The notes under the pieces were generated by a model that saw nothing but the letters and a program-made list of their open reading frames with translations, had not been told where the DNA came from and did not search any database. Position numbers and translations under genes: made by a program. Of a stretch of 28,521 nucleotides of DNA, positions 11,941 to 18,889 are shown piece after piece. The stretch is from a virus, in IMG/VR virus record IMGVR_UViG_3300023176_002675, positions 1 through 28,521 of that record; one strand, given 5' to 3'. Every line of letters begins with the position of its first letter. The stretch's first letter is position 1.

Positions 11941-12627
11941 TTAGTCTATCTTCGCTTCTTTAATTACTTCTTTTACAAGCTCAACATCTGCTGGATGAGT
12001 CTTGAAATGTTTAATCCAAAATGTAGGATTAATAATCGGACTAACAATTTCTAATTGCTCATCATTCATATTTTTGAGCATATCTTTACCTGTAATACTG
12101 TTTAGTAAAACCCAAGGTGATATATGCCCTTCTTTTATATCGTGTGTTGCTCTATTTAAATTTACATATCTAAAATAGTGATTAAATTCTGCTTCTTTAT
12201 CTTGAGCCCAATCCATCATTGTTTTTACTGTTCGTTGTATTGCACCATCAGCAGGTTCTATTTTGATCAATTCTTGCAGATATGTATCGTACAATTCATC
12301 TCTACACCAGTGATCTAATTTAACTCCGCTCTTAATAACAAAGTCAATAAATTTTTCTGGATATAACGGATTAGCATTTGACATGAAACTACCAAATTTA
12401 ACAAATGCATTGTAGTAAGGGCTTGCCGCAAAGTCGTCAAATGTTTTTTTAGATTTATTTCCTTTTTGTTGGATATCATAAAAACGTTGATAGGTCATGA
12501 GAGCAAGTTGAACGTGCTTCTCAGTCTTTGACATATGTCTACGCTTTTGCTCGCATACGTGAACAATCAAAGTCTTTTCTTTAGCAAAAGACTTGTTGCA
12601 GTATTCACATTTATAATTTAATTCCAT
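11941..12627 (-). CDS. Zinc-finger-containing unknown protein, 228 aa
   Basis: Residues 5-31 form a C2H2/C2HC-type zinc finger: YKCEYCNKSFAKEKTLIVHV followed by CEQKRRH, with C7, C10, H23 and C25 or H31 as likely ligands. The remaining 200 residues are helical and include QLALMTYQRFYDIQQKGNKS and an Asp/Glu-rich C-terminus. Proteins with this N-terminal finger are conserved in T4-like cyanophages, with no function known to me. The start overlaps the possible clamp-loader gene by 17 nt. The finger points to DNA or RNA binding next to replication genes. Confidence 0.8.
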   Translation of the reverse strand: MELNYKCEYCNKSFAKEKTLIVHVCEQKRRHMSKTEKHVQLALMTYQRFYDIQQKGNKSKKTFDDFAASPYYNAFVKFGSFMSNANPLYPEKFIDFVIKSGVKLDHWCRDELYDTYLQELIKIEPADGAIQRTVKTMMDWAQDKEAEFNHYFRYVNLNRATHDIKEGHISPWVLLNSITGKDMLKNMNDEQLEIVSPIINPTFWIKHFKTHPADVELVKEVIKEAKID

Positions 12628-13075
12628 CGATCTGCTTTTTATCCCAACCTAGGTTTTTGCAATATTCTTTGACTTCTTTGTCTGTAGTAATATTTGCTAG
12701 TGTTTCAAGATCTGCTTTTTTCATATCAGGAAACAACTCGCCTAAAAATTCTTCTTTTTTGTTTTTGCTTTTATTAAGTTTTAACCACTCATGAAAATAA
12801 ATCTTTTTAGATTCATGTCCGCAACTACAAGCAAGTTGCCATAGTAGTTTTGGGTGTTTGTTTAGTAACAAAAACAAATTCTTATTAAAACGTTCATTTC
12901 CATTTAGTAGGAAATGTTCTTTATCTTCTCTAGTTCCGCCTTTGATATTACTAATATATCTATTCAGTGTAAAGAAAACAACACTCTTCCTTTGCTCTTC
13001 GGTCAGTTCGTCCCATACCTGTTTTGCATTAAGATCGACTGCTCCTAGAATATCTTTAAGTGCCAATTTACTCAT
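12611..13075 (-). CDS. Possible clamp-loader small subunit (gp62-like)
   Basis: The 154-residue protein has an N-terminal helix (KLALKDILGAVDLNAKQVWD), the segment ELTEEQRKSVVFFTLNRYIS, and the region NKNLFLLLNKHPKLLWQLAC. These features resemble gp62, the small subunit of the T4-type sliding-clamp loader, as found in marine T4-like phages. T4 gp62 is longer (187 residues). The partners gp44 and gp45 are not in the window, so the assignment rests on the motif pattern and the replication-gene neighbourhood. If right, it helps load the clamp onto primed DNA. An unrelated conserved unknown is the alternative. Confidence 0.5.
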   Translation of the reverse strand: MSKLALKDILGAVDLNAKQVWDELTEEQRKSVVFFTLNRYISNIKGGTREDKEHFLLNGNERFNKNLFLLLNKHPKLLWQLACSCGHESKKIYFHEWLKLNKSKNKKEEFLGELFPDMKKADLETLANITTDKEVKEYCKNLGWDKKQIDGIKL

Positions 13076-13298
13076 TATCAGTTCCTTTACTCAGATGATA
13101 TATTAGTTTAAGGCCTTTTAGTGATTTTTGCAAGCCTTTATTTCCCCGATTGGCTAAATGTTGTATTTCGGAAAAGTCATGATCGTCAATCCACCAATCT
13201 GGATATTCTTTCTTTAAAACAATAGTACGCTCACCAGTTTCCGTGTCTCTTTCAAAAACTGTTTCTCCTCCATCTGGTGACTCGTAAATCTTAACCAT
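13068..13298 (-). CDS. Small unknown protein, 76 aa
   Basis: A soluble 76-residue protein starting MVKIYESPDGGETVFERDTE, continuing with charged beta-like stretches and YPDWWIDDHDFSEIQHLANR, then a basic helical end. The overlap of 8 nt with both neighbours places it firmly in the operon. The DWWIDDHD segment is striking but does not match an active-site motif I know. Function unknown. Confidence 0.7.
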   Translation of the reverse strand: MVKIYESPDGGETVFERDTETGERTIVLKKEYPDWWIDDHDFSEIQHLANRGNKGLQKSLKGLKLIYHLSKGTDNE

Positions 13299-13845
13299 TC
13301 CTCTCCGCTAGTATTATAAGCTCTTTAACTGGCATTTCTTTTTTCAATTGTTTTGACCATTTTGTAAAATCCTTATAGTGATCAAATGTAATTTTAAATC
13401 CTGCTTTAGTGAATCTCTGTTTCCACCAATCTGGACTTTCTTGTATTAAATGAGCATTACGGCCGTCTGCCAATACTAGTTTTGCAGGCGCACAAGAAAT
13501 TAAATGATACGTGTATCTACAGTGTTCGTATATTTCTTTTAGTGTTTCGTCAATGCAAGAAGGTTCAACGTGTTCTAGTACATCTGTAGAAAAGATTAGA
13601 TCAACGTTTGGTAATGCAGTATTGAATTCGGGTACACATGGATCGTAACCGTGATATTTAATTTTTGGAAATACCTGTTGGAAAGTTTCTCGTAGACGTC
13701 CTTTTCCACAACCAAAATCTAAAACTGAAGTTGCTGATTTCTCTGCAATGTATTTGACCAGTTGCTTAGGTATCTTATTACGCTTACCGTAGTCGTCTAC
13801 AGAATGAGCCAGGCTCATTATTTTTCTGTAGTTTTCGGTAATCAT
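13291..13845 (-). CDS. Class I SAM-dependent methyltransferase
   Basis: The Rossmann-type methyltransferase core is visible: motif I VLDFGCGKG (41-49) binds SAM, with YHGYDPC as the acidic end of strand beta-2 and DLIFSTDVLEHVEPS as motif IV/post-II. The rest, including ESPDWWKQRFTKAGF, fits the Methyltransf_11/23 group. The 184-residue length is that of a bare catalytic domain. The substrate is unknown: small molecule, sugar or nucleic acid are possible. The ATG overlaps the stop of the upstream 65-residue gene by 1 nt, so it is the second gene of the early operon, before the replication genes. Confidence 0.87.
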   Translation of the reverse strand: MITENYRKIMSLAHSVDDYGKRNKIPKQLVKYIAEKSATSVLDFGCGKGRLRETFQQVFPKIKYHGYDPCVPEFNTALPNVDLIFSTDVLEHVEPSCIDETLKEIYEHCRYTYHLISCAPAKLVLADGRNAHLIQESPDWWKQRFTKAGFKITFDHYKDFTKWSKQLKKEMPVKELIILAERNG

Positions 13846-14042
13846 TACTTTTCATCCTTGGCCTTCGGATAAGGGCTTTTATCCTGAGACACAAGATAAC
13901 AGTCTGCTTGTATCTGTGCTATGAGGTTATCTATTTCTGCAAGAGAGCCTTTAGTATCGCCATATTTTATTTCACGAAGTTTATCAGCATCTTTTTTAAT
14001 AGAATCGATCTTGTCACAGAACTGACTAATTTTATGTAACAT
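13845..14042 (-). CDS. Small helical protein, first gene of early operon
   Basis: A 65-residue helical, coiled-coil-like protein starting MLHKISQFCDKIDSIKKDAD, with a single Cys near each half and a basic end. The ATG at 14042 follows a strong GAGGAGA ribosome-binding site and lies 32 nt after the -10 box of a sigma70 promoter, so it leads the nine-gene transcript. Early-gene position and small size suit a host-takeover or regulatory peptide, but there is no direct evidence. Confidence 0.7.
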   Translation of the reverse strand: MLHKISQFCDKIDSIKKDADKLREIKYGDTKGSLAEIDNLIAQIQADCYLVSQDKSPYPKAKDEK

Positions 14043-14068
14043 ATATTTCTCCTCTTTACTTCATAACT

Positions 14069-14083
14069 ACTTTATTGTAAAGT
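14069..14083 (-). repeat. Inverted repeat at early promoter
   Basis: ACTTTA-TTG-TAAAGT forms a 6-bp perfect hairpin or palindromic site overlapping the -10 box of the early promoter. It could be an operator for a dimeric regulator. Confidence 0.4.
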
Positions 14084-14102
14084 AAAACTCAAGTAAAGTC
14101 AA
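14074..14102 (-). promoter_or_regulatory. Sigma70 early promoter for nine-gene operon
   Basis: TTGACT (14097-14102), a 17-nt spacer and TACAAT (14074-14079) on the minus strand. The 16 bp at 14096-14111 are identical to 1744-1759 at the tRNA promoter. CTTGA occurs twice, once in the -35 box and once in the spacer. Confidence 0.75.
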
Positions 14103-14105
14103 GTA

Positions 14106-15077
14106 TTATTTAAAAAACTTTTTGACAAAGTTTTGAATAATATTTGATACAGCCCACTCAGCAACGTGACGTGAATCGGTTAACTTATTTCCCTTCTTAT
14201 CGGGTTTTGGATCACCACCAAAAGACTTCACATCCATATGTGCTGGAACCCATTTTGCAAGTTCAAAACTTGGCCAATAATACCAATTGTTAAAGTTTAA
14301 TTGATTGATCTGTTCTATAGCAACTCTTAAAATACTTTTAGACACACAGTCACTAACTACACAAGGTCTACCGACAAATGTAGCATTAAGTGGCACTGGA
14401 CTTAGAGTAAAGATAATTGGTTTATCTCCACAATGTTCTCTAATTAATTCAATAATTCTTTTCATGTTGTCATAGTTTTCTTCTACAGTACTAATAACAC
14501 ACTCATGTTTTTCTACATCAAACATTCCGTCTGGGACGCCTCTCCAAAATACACCTTTAGTATTTTTATCTCTCCAAACTTCTGATAGTCCAAAAGTTAT
14601 AACAAACCCGTCATATTGTTTAAATTTTTCTTTAATCTGTGATTGTTCTTCTTCGCTTTCCCACTTAAAAATTCCTTTGTCAGCAGCCTGATCGTACCAG
14701 TATGCATCACTACTTCTGTTACCAGTTAATGCCCATTCAATAAATTGCCTAACAGCAAAACTATTGTTTAATCCTTCCGGAACAAATACAGTATCACTAA
14801 CTTGTTGGTTTCGTTGCATCCACTCTCTAATTCTCATAGCGAAGCATGAACCCATTGTCATAATTCTTGATTGTTTTGTAAAGATAGGCTCTTTAGGACC
14901 AGATTGTTCGAATAGTTGTGTTACTACTCCATTCAAATTATTTTGACTCATAGCAGCCGTTGGCCAAAAATCTAATGATTCGCCTGTGTGCCATTTCAAG
15001 TTTTTAAAGTTGCTGTTCGCAATACTTTCTTCTACGTGTTTGACAGTTTGTATTTCTATATTCTTTAGTTTAGCCAT
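14106..15077 (-). CDS. GSCFA-domain protein (SGNH-hydrolase-like)
   Basis: The family signature GSCFA is present at 76-80 (RIMTMGSCFAMRIREW), with VITFGLSEVWRD and IIFTLSPVPLNATF downstream, which fit the later SGNH-like blocks of the GSCFA family. The 323-residue length is typical. GSCFA proteins are related to SGNH esterases and often lie in glycan loci, so acetylation or deacetylation of a sugar is a reasonable guess, but no substrate is established. The Ser of GSCFA and an Asp/His near the C-terminal TDSRHVAEWA are candidate catalytic residues. It follows the FkbM gene by 2 nt; its stop codon lies within the shared promoter block of the next operon. Confidence 0.85.
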   Translation of the reverse strand: MAKLKNIEIQTVKHVEESIANSNFKNLKWHTGESLDFWPTAAMSQNNLNGVVTQLFEQSGPKEPIFTKQSRIMTMGSCFAMRIREWMQRNQQVSDTVFVPEGLNNSFAVRQFIEWALTGNRSSDAYWYDQAADKGIFKWESEEEQSQIKEKFKQYDGFVITFGLSEVWRDKNTKGVFWRGVPDGMFDVEKHECVISTVEENYDNMKRIIELIREHCGDKPIIFTLSPVPLNATFVGRPCVVSDCVSKSILRVAIEQINQLNFNNWYYWPSFELAKWVPAHMDVKSFGGDPKPDKKGNKLTDSRHVAEWAVSNIIQNFVKKFFK

Positions 15078-15079
15078 TG

Positions 15080-15739
15080 TTATCTCACAAATATAATATC
15101 TATTTTTGTTGCTTGTTCTACCTTTTTATAACCTATAGATTCTAAAAATTCTACAGCGTCAGGCATATCTGTATTTTGCCTTTTTATGGTTTTTAGTTTA
15201 TGTTCCATAACAATTACAGGATTGTTAGTTTCAAAGAACTTTTTAGATCCTTGTAACAAGTAACCTTCGTGGCTGTCGACGTCGATCTTGATAAAGTCAA
15301 TATCTTGTAAATTAAAACTATCTAGTGTACGTGCTTCAACTTCTGCTTTAAAATGATGTTTAGGTTCATCATCTCTAGTATTGATCCACCCTGAAAAAGT
15401 TGACGGCCCGTTAAGTAAAATCTTTTTACCATCTGTATTGCTAAGTGCATAATTTTCTAATTTTACATTAGTAATATTCTGTCGTTGTAGGTTATTAACA
15501 CAACAATTGTATACATCGCTTCTAGCTTCAAACGCATATACATTTTTAAATTTTTCAGCAATAACTTTAACGCTATCGCCAATCCATGTTCCTATATCGA
15601 TAGCATTGTCATATTTCTTAACATACTTAAGAGCTTTTTCAATAGGCTCAATACAAGACCAAGATTCGTTTTCTACACGGGTAATCACTTCTGGAAAAGT
15701 TTCATAGTCCGGCAAAACCCAGTTACCAACAAGTTTCAT
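15080..15739 (-). CDS. FkbM-family methyltransferase (copy 1)
   Basis: The SAM-binding motif I NAIDIGTWIGDS (46-55) is followed by VYAFEA and the acidic NYALSNTDG. The FkbM hallmark LQDIDFIKIDVDSHEGYLLQ lies at about 144-163. At 219 residues this is a full single-domain enzyme. FkbM-type enzymes O-methylate sugars or other hydroxyls of polysaccharides, lipids or polyketides. The neighbours (GSCFA, divergent GT-like gene) fit glycan decoration. ATG at 15739 has AAAAGGA as ribosome-binding site and a CATAAATA late-type promoter 28 nt further upstream. Two more FkbM genes occur in the window with low mutual similarity. Confidence 0.9.
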   Translation of the reverse strand: MKLVGNWVLPDYETFPEVITRVENESWSCIEPIEKALKYVKKYDNAIDIGTWIGDSVKVIAEKFKNVYAFEARSDVYNCCVNNLQRQNITNVKLENYALSNTDGKKILLNGPSTFSGWINTRDDEPKHHFKAEVEARTLDSFNLQDIDFIKIDVDSHEGYLLQGSKKFFETNNPVIVMEHKLKTIKRQNTDMPDAVEFLESIGYKKVEQATKIDIIFVR

Positions 15740-15767
15740 TAGTGTTCCTTTTCTCCATTAACACTCA

Positions 15768-15775
15768 TATTTATG
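15768..15775 (-). promoter_or_regulatory. Late-type promoter CATAAATA (-)
   Basis: CATAAATA on the minus strand, 28 nt before the FkbM start. It faces the + strand TTAAATA at 15778-15784, giving divergent overlapping promoters. Confidence 0.6.
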
Positions 15776-15777
15776 TG

Positions 15778-15784
15778 TTAAATA
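15778..15784 (+). promoter_or_regulatory. Late-type promoter TTAAATA (+)
   Basis: TTAAATACTA on the + strand with only 7 nt between the motif and ATG 15792, so the transcript is predicted to have almost no leader. The same GTTAAATACTA lies on the minus strand at 22431-22441 ahead of another GT-like gene. Confidence 0.5.
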
Positions 15785-15791
15785 CTAGGTC

Positions 15792-16583
15792 ATGAAAAAA
15801 TATGCAATCTGCCCACAAGTAATAGAAAATAAGTCATCTAATTGGATACTGCAACCGTTTATCAGAGCCGGTGCTAAAACATTTAATACAGTACAAGAAA
15901 TACCAAATGATTATATTCTAATATCTGTACATCATCCTCCCTGGAGATCTCCATATAAAGAATGGATAGAAAAAGGTAATAAGCATATAGAAATTGATTA
16001 TGGCTATTGGGGTCTAAATATTCCAAGACGCAATACTCGACGTGTAACGTTTGGTGGTTCTCATAATTTAAATATGAGAGATGTGCCATATTCTAGATTA
16101 AAAACACTTGATCCAAAAGTTGAAGATTGGAAACAAAAAAGAGGTAATCAAATACTAGTAATTGAACCTCAACAAGGTATTATCCTAGAAAGAACAGGAG
16201 TTCCATTAGAAACATGGAAGAAGAATATGCTAGATACTATTCAAGAATTTTGGGATGGTCCTGTAAAATTTAGAAGGAAAGCAGGTGGAAAGAATCCTGC
16301 TCGTTGGCCTACTTTTTTAGAAGATCTACAAGCATCGACAGGAGTTATCGGTGAAAGAACAATGGCCTGTGTTGAAGCAGTTATACTAGGATACCCTGCA
16401 TATACTGTAGACTATAGTGCTGTAAGTTTAATTATGGGAACTGATATAAAGAAGATTTTAAATCCTGAGTTTCCTGATCGTACTAAGTGGCTAGAGCATA
16501 TTGCGTGGAGTCAGTTTACGCCTGAAGAGTTTGCTAACGGAACCTTTGTAGTTGACTGTTTAGAACAATATCAAATTATTTAA
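15792..16583 (+). CDS. GT-B-like glycosyltransferase paralogue 1
   Basis: The 263-residue protein shares a C-terminal pattern with four other proteins here. Near its C-terminus GERTMACVEAVILGYPAYTV matches the '(N/S)S-x-A-x-E-x-x-x-x-G-(V/I)-P-A' loop that binds the nucleotide-sugar in GT-B enzymes, followed by WLEHIAWSQFTPEEFANGTF. The segment HIEIDYGYWG matches the YIDTGYFG region of the copies at 26495 and 27595. No signal peptide or membrane segment is seen. Similar folds (capsule-export KpsS/KpsC or CDP-glycerol transferases) act on surface polysaccharides, but the donor sugar is unknown. The gene is on the + strand, convergent by 8 nt with the GT-A-like gene. Confidence 0.65.
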   Translation: MKKYAICPQVIENKSSNWILQPFIRAGAKTFNTVQEIPNDYILISVHHPPWRSPYKEWIEKGNKHIEIDYGYWGLNIPRRNTRRVTFGGSHNLNMRDVPYSRLKTLDPKVEDWKQKRGNQILVIEPQQGIILERTGVPLETWKKNMLDTIQEFWDGPVKFRRKAGGKNPARWPTFLEDLQASTGVIGERTMACVEAVILGYPAYTVDYSAVSLIMGTDIKKILNPEFPDRTKWLEHIAWSQFTPEEFANGTFVVDCLEQYQII

Positions 16584-17328
16584 GAGATTGTTTTGTCTTA
16601 AACTTATTAATCTTATAAGTTTTATCTTTACCCTTTGAATGATTAATATACGGTCCTACTAACGAAGCATGGATAGGATGTTTGCCTGATTGTCTAACAT
16701 TTAAATCATAAAAAGATTTAGGATCATTAAATTCGTTACGCATAAAATCAAATGTGTAACTATCATGAGTTTGCTTAAGATCAATAAACCTTCCGCTTAC
16801 AAAAAGATCTTCCCATGCTTTTAAAAATTCATGTGTTTTAGGATTATTTAAGTTAAAAGCCATAAAGCCACACTCACTATACTTGTGAGGTCTTCCTACA
16901 TAGGCTGCAATAATATTAGGTTTAAAAACAGTATCAGAAAAGTTTTGATCAAACTGTTTGTAAAAAATCGAATCGGCATCAAGCCATATCAACCAATCTG
17001 TTTTTGTTTTCTTCCAGGCTTGCCATATAGCAAATGTTTTATGAGAAAACTTAATAGCGTCCCATTTAAATCCTTCTGCTCCGTTTGCTCGAGGATTATC
17101 CTTCCAACGCTCTTTGAATTGTATAATTGCCGGACAGTCTTTGTAAAGATCTATCCATTCAACTCTAGAAGAAAACTGTTTCTTTGCATTCTCTAGAGTT
17201 GTATCGGATAACTCGTGATAGAACAGAAGTTTACTATTAGGATGCCAATTAGTATCTAATTCTTTAGTTGTTGTCGAAGTAATGTCAGTCCAATACTTCT
17301 CGTTAAAACTTGTAACGGCAGTATACAT
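16576..17328 (-). CDS. GT-A-like glycosyltransferase (copy 1), DxD motif
   Basis: The 250-residue protein has a GT-A fold pattern: KGF-like GAEGFKWDAIKFSHKTFAIW, then WLIWLDADSIF with D117-x-D119 as metal- and nucleotide-sugar-binding DxD. The later PHKYSECGFMAFNLNNP is matched closely by the + strand gene at 22848. The ending is a basic KTYKINKFKTKQSLK. It starts at MYTAVTSFNEKYW. It probably transfers a hexose to a glycan, but donor and acceptor are unknown. Downstream of the cupin gene by 0 nt (shared A), and convergent with GT-B-like paralogue 1. Confidence 0.8.
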   Translation of the reverse strand: MYTAVTSFNEKYWTDITSTTTKELDTNWHPNSKLLFYHELSDTTLENAKKQFSSRVEWIDLYKDCPAIIQFKERWKDNPRANGAEGFKWDAIKFSHKTFAIWQAWKKTKTDWLIWLDADSIFYKQFDQNFSDTVFKPNIIAAYVGRPHKYSECGFMAFNLNNPKTHEFLKAWEDLFVSGRFIDLKQTHDSYTFDFMRNEFNDPKSFYDLNVRQSGKHPIHASLVGPYINHSKGKDKTYKINKFKTKQSLK

Positions 17329-17684
17329 TATTTTTTAACTTTAGTACCAACAGTTCTTCTTACAATATCATCGTGGTTAAATTCAGCCCAGTATAGTTCA
17401 AATGCTACACCGTCTTCTACACCTTCGAACTGATGAATCTTTCCTGGTTTCACTTGTGTGAATTCGCCTGGACCGAGAATAGTTTCATCTACTAGTCCTT
17501 CTTGAGCACCATCTTGCCACACACGTACAATCATTTTTCCTGACTCTACGAAGAAGCCATTCCATTTATATTGATGTTCGTGTTCGCTGCATTTGAATCC
17601 TGCTTTGAATTCAATGCGGTGAAATTCTAACACACCATTGGCATGAATCAGTTCTGTTTGTCCCCAGATCTTACCTGCTTTCAT
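17328..17684 (-). CDS. Cupin-domain protein, 118 aa
   Basis: The start ATG at 17684 (MKAGKIWGQTELIHANGVLE) is preferred to the ATG at 17690, because AAAGGA sits 6 nt before it and would touch the first one. The protein is a single beta-barrel cupin. Motif 1 is CSEHEHQYKWNGFFVESGKM with H35, H37 and E47 (numbered from 17684), and motif 2 is KPGKIHQFEG with H84. These four residues bind the metal in this fold. Candidates are sugar isomerases, dioxygenases or auxiliary sugar-modifying enzymes; phage cupins of this size are usually unassigned. It shares its stop and the start region of the GT-A gene, suggesting a sugar-related role. Confidence 0.85.
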   Translation of the reverse strand: MKAGKIWGQTELIHANGVLEFHRIEFKAGFKCSEHEHQYKWNGFFVESGKMIVRVWQDGAQEGLVDETILGPGEFTQVKPGKIHQFEGVEDGVAFELYWAEFNHDDIVRRTVGTKVKK

Positions 17685-17726
17685 TGTCATTCCTTTCTTT
17701 CCTCTTTGTCTTAATATACATAATTA

Positions 17727-18236
17727 TCACATCAGCTTGGCTAATTCCAATACTTCTGATTGCCTACTAATTTCTTTTACAAAAAACGCACACGGTGGAT
17801 TTTCCTCATCGTGTAACGGTATTGATAGTAGTTGTCCATTCTTCATTTTAGGAAAATACCATCTTACATCTTGATATATGTTTATAATTTCTACAGGAGC
17901 CCAATCGTATCGATATCCTTTAATTGGATTCATAATAAATGCTTCAAATCCTCTTTCATTGATACTAGTTAATGGTAATACTTCTGGATCAGATAAACAT
18001 TCACTATCCCCTACTAGCATCGACCAATCTAACGGCATCTTTACTTCGTGTTCTCCTATTCTCATTAATATTGCTGGACTATTAAATGATTCTAAGAATA
18101 TAAGCGGCATGAAGAAAAAGTCAGGTTCTTTAGGGTCACTGTTATCAAGTACACTGAATCTAGCATCCTCTTCTACTTCTTCCGGTAATTCATTTAAATC
18201 AAATGAATAGTTGTTTAGTGTTAAAATTTTTGTCAT
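17727..18236 (-). CDS. Conserved T4-like phage protein, 169 aa
   Basis: A soluble acidic protein starting MTKILTLNNYSFDLNELPEE. It has EPDFFFMPLIFLESFNSPA, MRIGEHEVKMPLDWSMLVGD, VLPLTSINERGFEAFIMNP and IYQDVRWYFPKMKNGQLLSI, a set I recall from marine T4-like genomes, where it is an unknown conserved protein. No enzymatic motif is visible. Its ATG overlaps the FkbM stop by 4 nt (ATGA), making it the last gene of the UvsW operon. Link to UvsW or the recombination machinery is only suggested by this position. Confidence 0.8.
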   Translation of the reverse strand: MTKILTLNNYSFDLNELPEEVEEDARFSVLDNSDPKEPDFFFMPLIFLESFNSPAILMRIGEHEVKMPLDWSMLVGDSECLSDPEVLPLTSINERGFEAFIMNPIKGYRYDWAPVEIINIYQDVRWYFPKMKNGQLLSIPLHDEENPPCAFFVKEISRQSEVLELAKLM

Positions 18237-18889
18237 ACAATCTTCCTCATTACTACGTTACGTTGTAGATTATCCCACGCAGCAATTTCGTAGTTAAGTT
18301 CGTCTCGCAAGAAACTGATACCTGTTTCATCTCCGTTTTCAGCTTCTATGACTACTAGAGGAGAATATTTTCTAATTGTTTCTACACTACCTTCTAGTAC
18401 TCTTCTTTCGAACCCGTCCACATCAATTTTAATATAATCTATATTAGGTAGATTAAAGGAATCTAATGTATAGATAGTTTCCTCATACCAATCTTCCTTT
18501 TTACGTTTTCCTTCAGAGAACATACTTCCGCCACCACTAACTCTAATGACTTCGTGTTTGCTACCTAATCCACATCTAAAATGAGTCACTCTTTTTAAAT
18601 CAACATTTCTAGTAAAAAGTTTTCTGAATCTATAATCAAAACAGAATGTTCTAATAAAATGTTTGTGTAGATATCTAGTATATTCTCCGTCTCTACAACC
18701 AATGTCAATAGCATTTCTAAAACTATTAATATAAGGTTTACTTGCTACCCATGTGATCTTACAATGATGATCGGGGAATTCTTTTCTGCCGTCTTTGGAA
18801 ATGAAATAATCTCTATCATACCATTCCCATTGAAATCCTGTTGCAGGATTCACATTAAACTCAGTTGGATTAACTGGATATTTTTTCAT
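18233..18889 (-). CDS. FkbM-family methyltransferase (copy 2)
   Basis: Motif I NAIDIGCRDGEYTRYL lies at about 62-77, followed by FCFDYRFRKL, and the family hallmark LPNIDYIKIDVDGFERRVLE at about 147-166. The 218-residue length fits a bare FkbM domain. The N-terminus (MKKYPVNPTEFNVNPATGFQ) is an extension not seen in copy 1. The start overlaps the UvsW stop (TAATG), so this O-methyltransferase is made from the early UvsW operon, away from the two glycan islands. An early-made methyltransferase could act on host components or nucleotide sugars, but this is inference. Confidence 0.88.
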   Translation of the reverse strand: MKKYPVNPTEFNVNPATGFQWEWYDRDYFISKDGRKEFPDHHCKITWVASKPYINSFRNAIDIGCRDGEYTRYLHKHFIRTFCFDYRFRKLFTRNVDLKRVTHFRCGLGSKHEVIRVSGGGSMFSEGKRKKEDWYEETIYTLDSFNLPNIDYIKIDVDGFERRVLEGSVETIRKYSPLVVIEAENGDETGISFLRDELNYEIAAWDNLQRNVVMRKIV

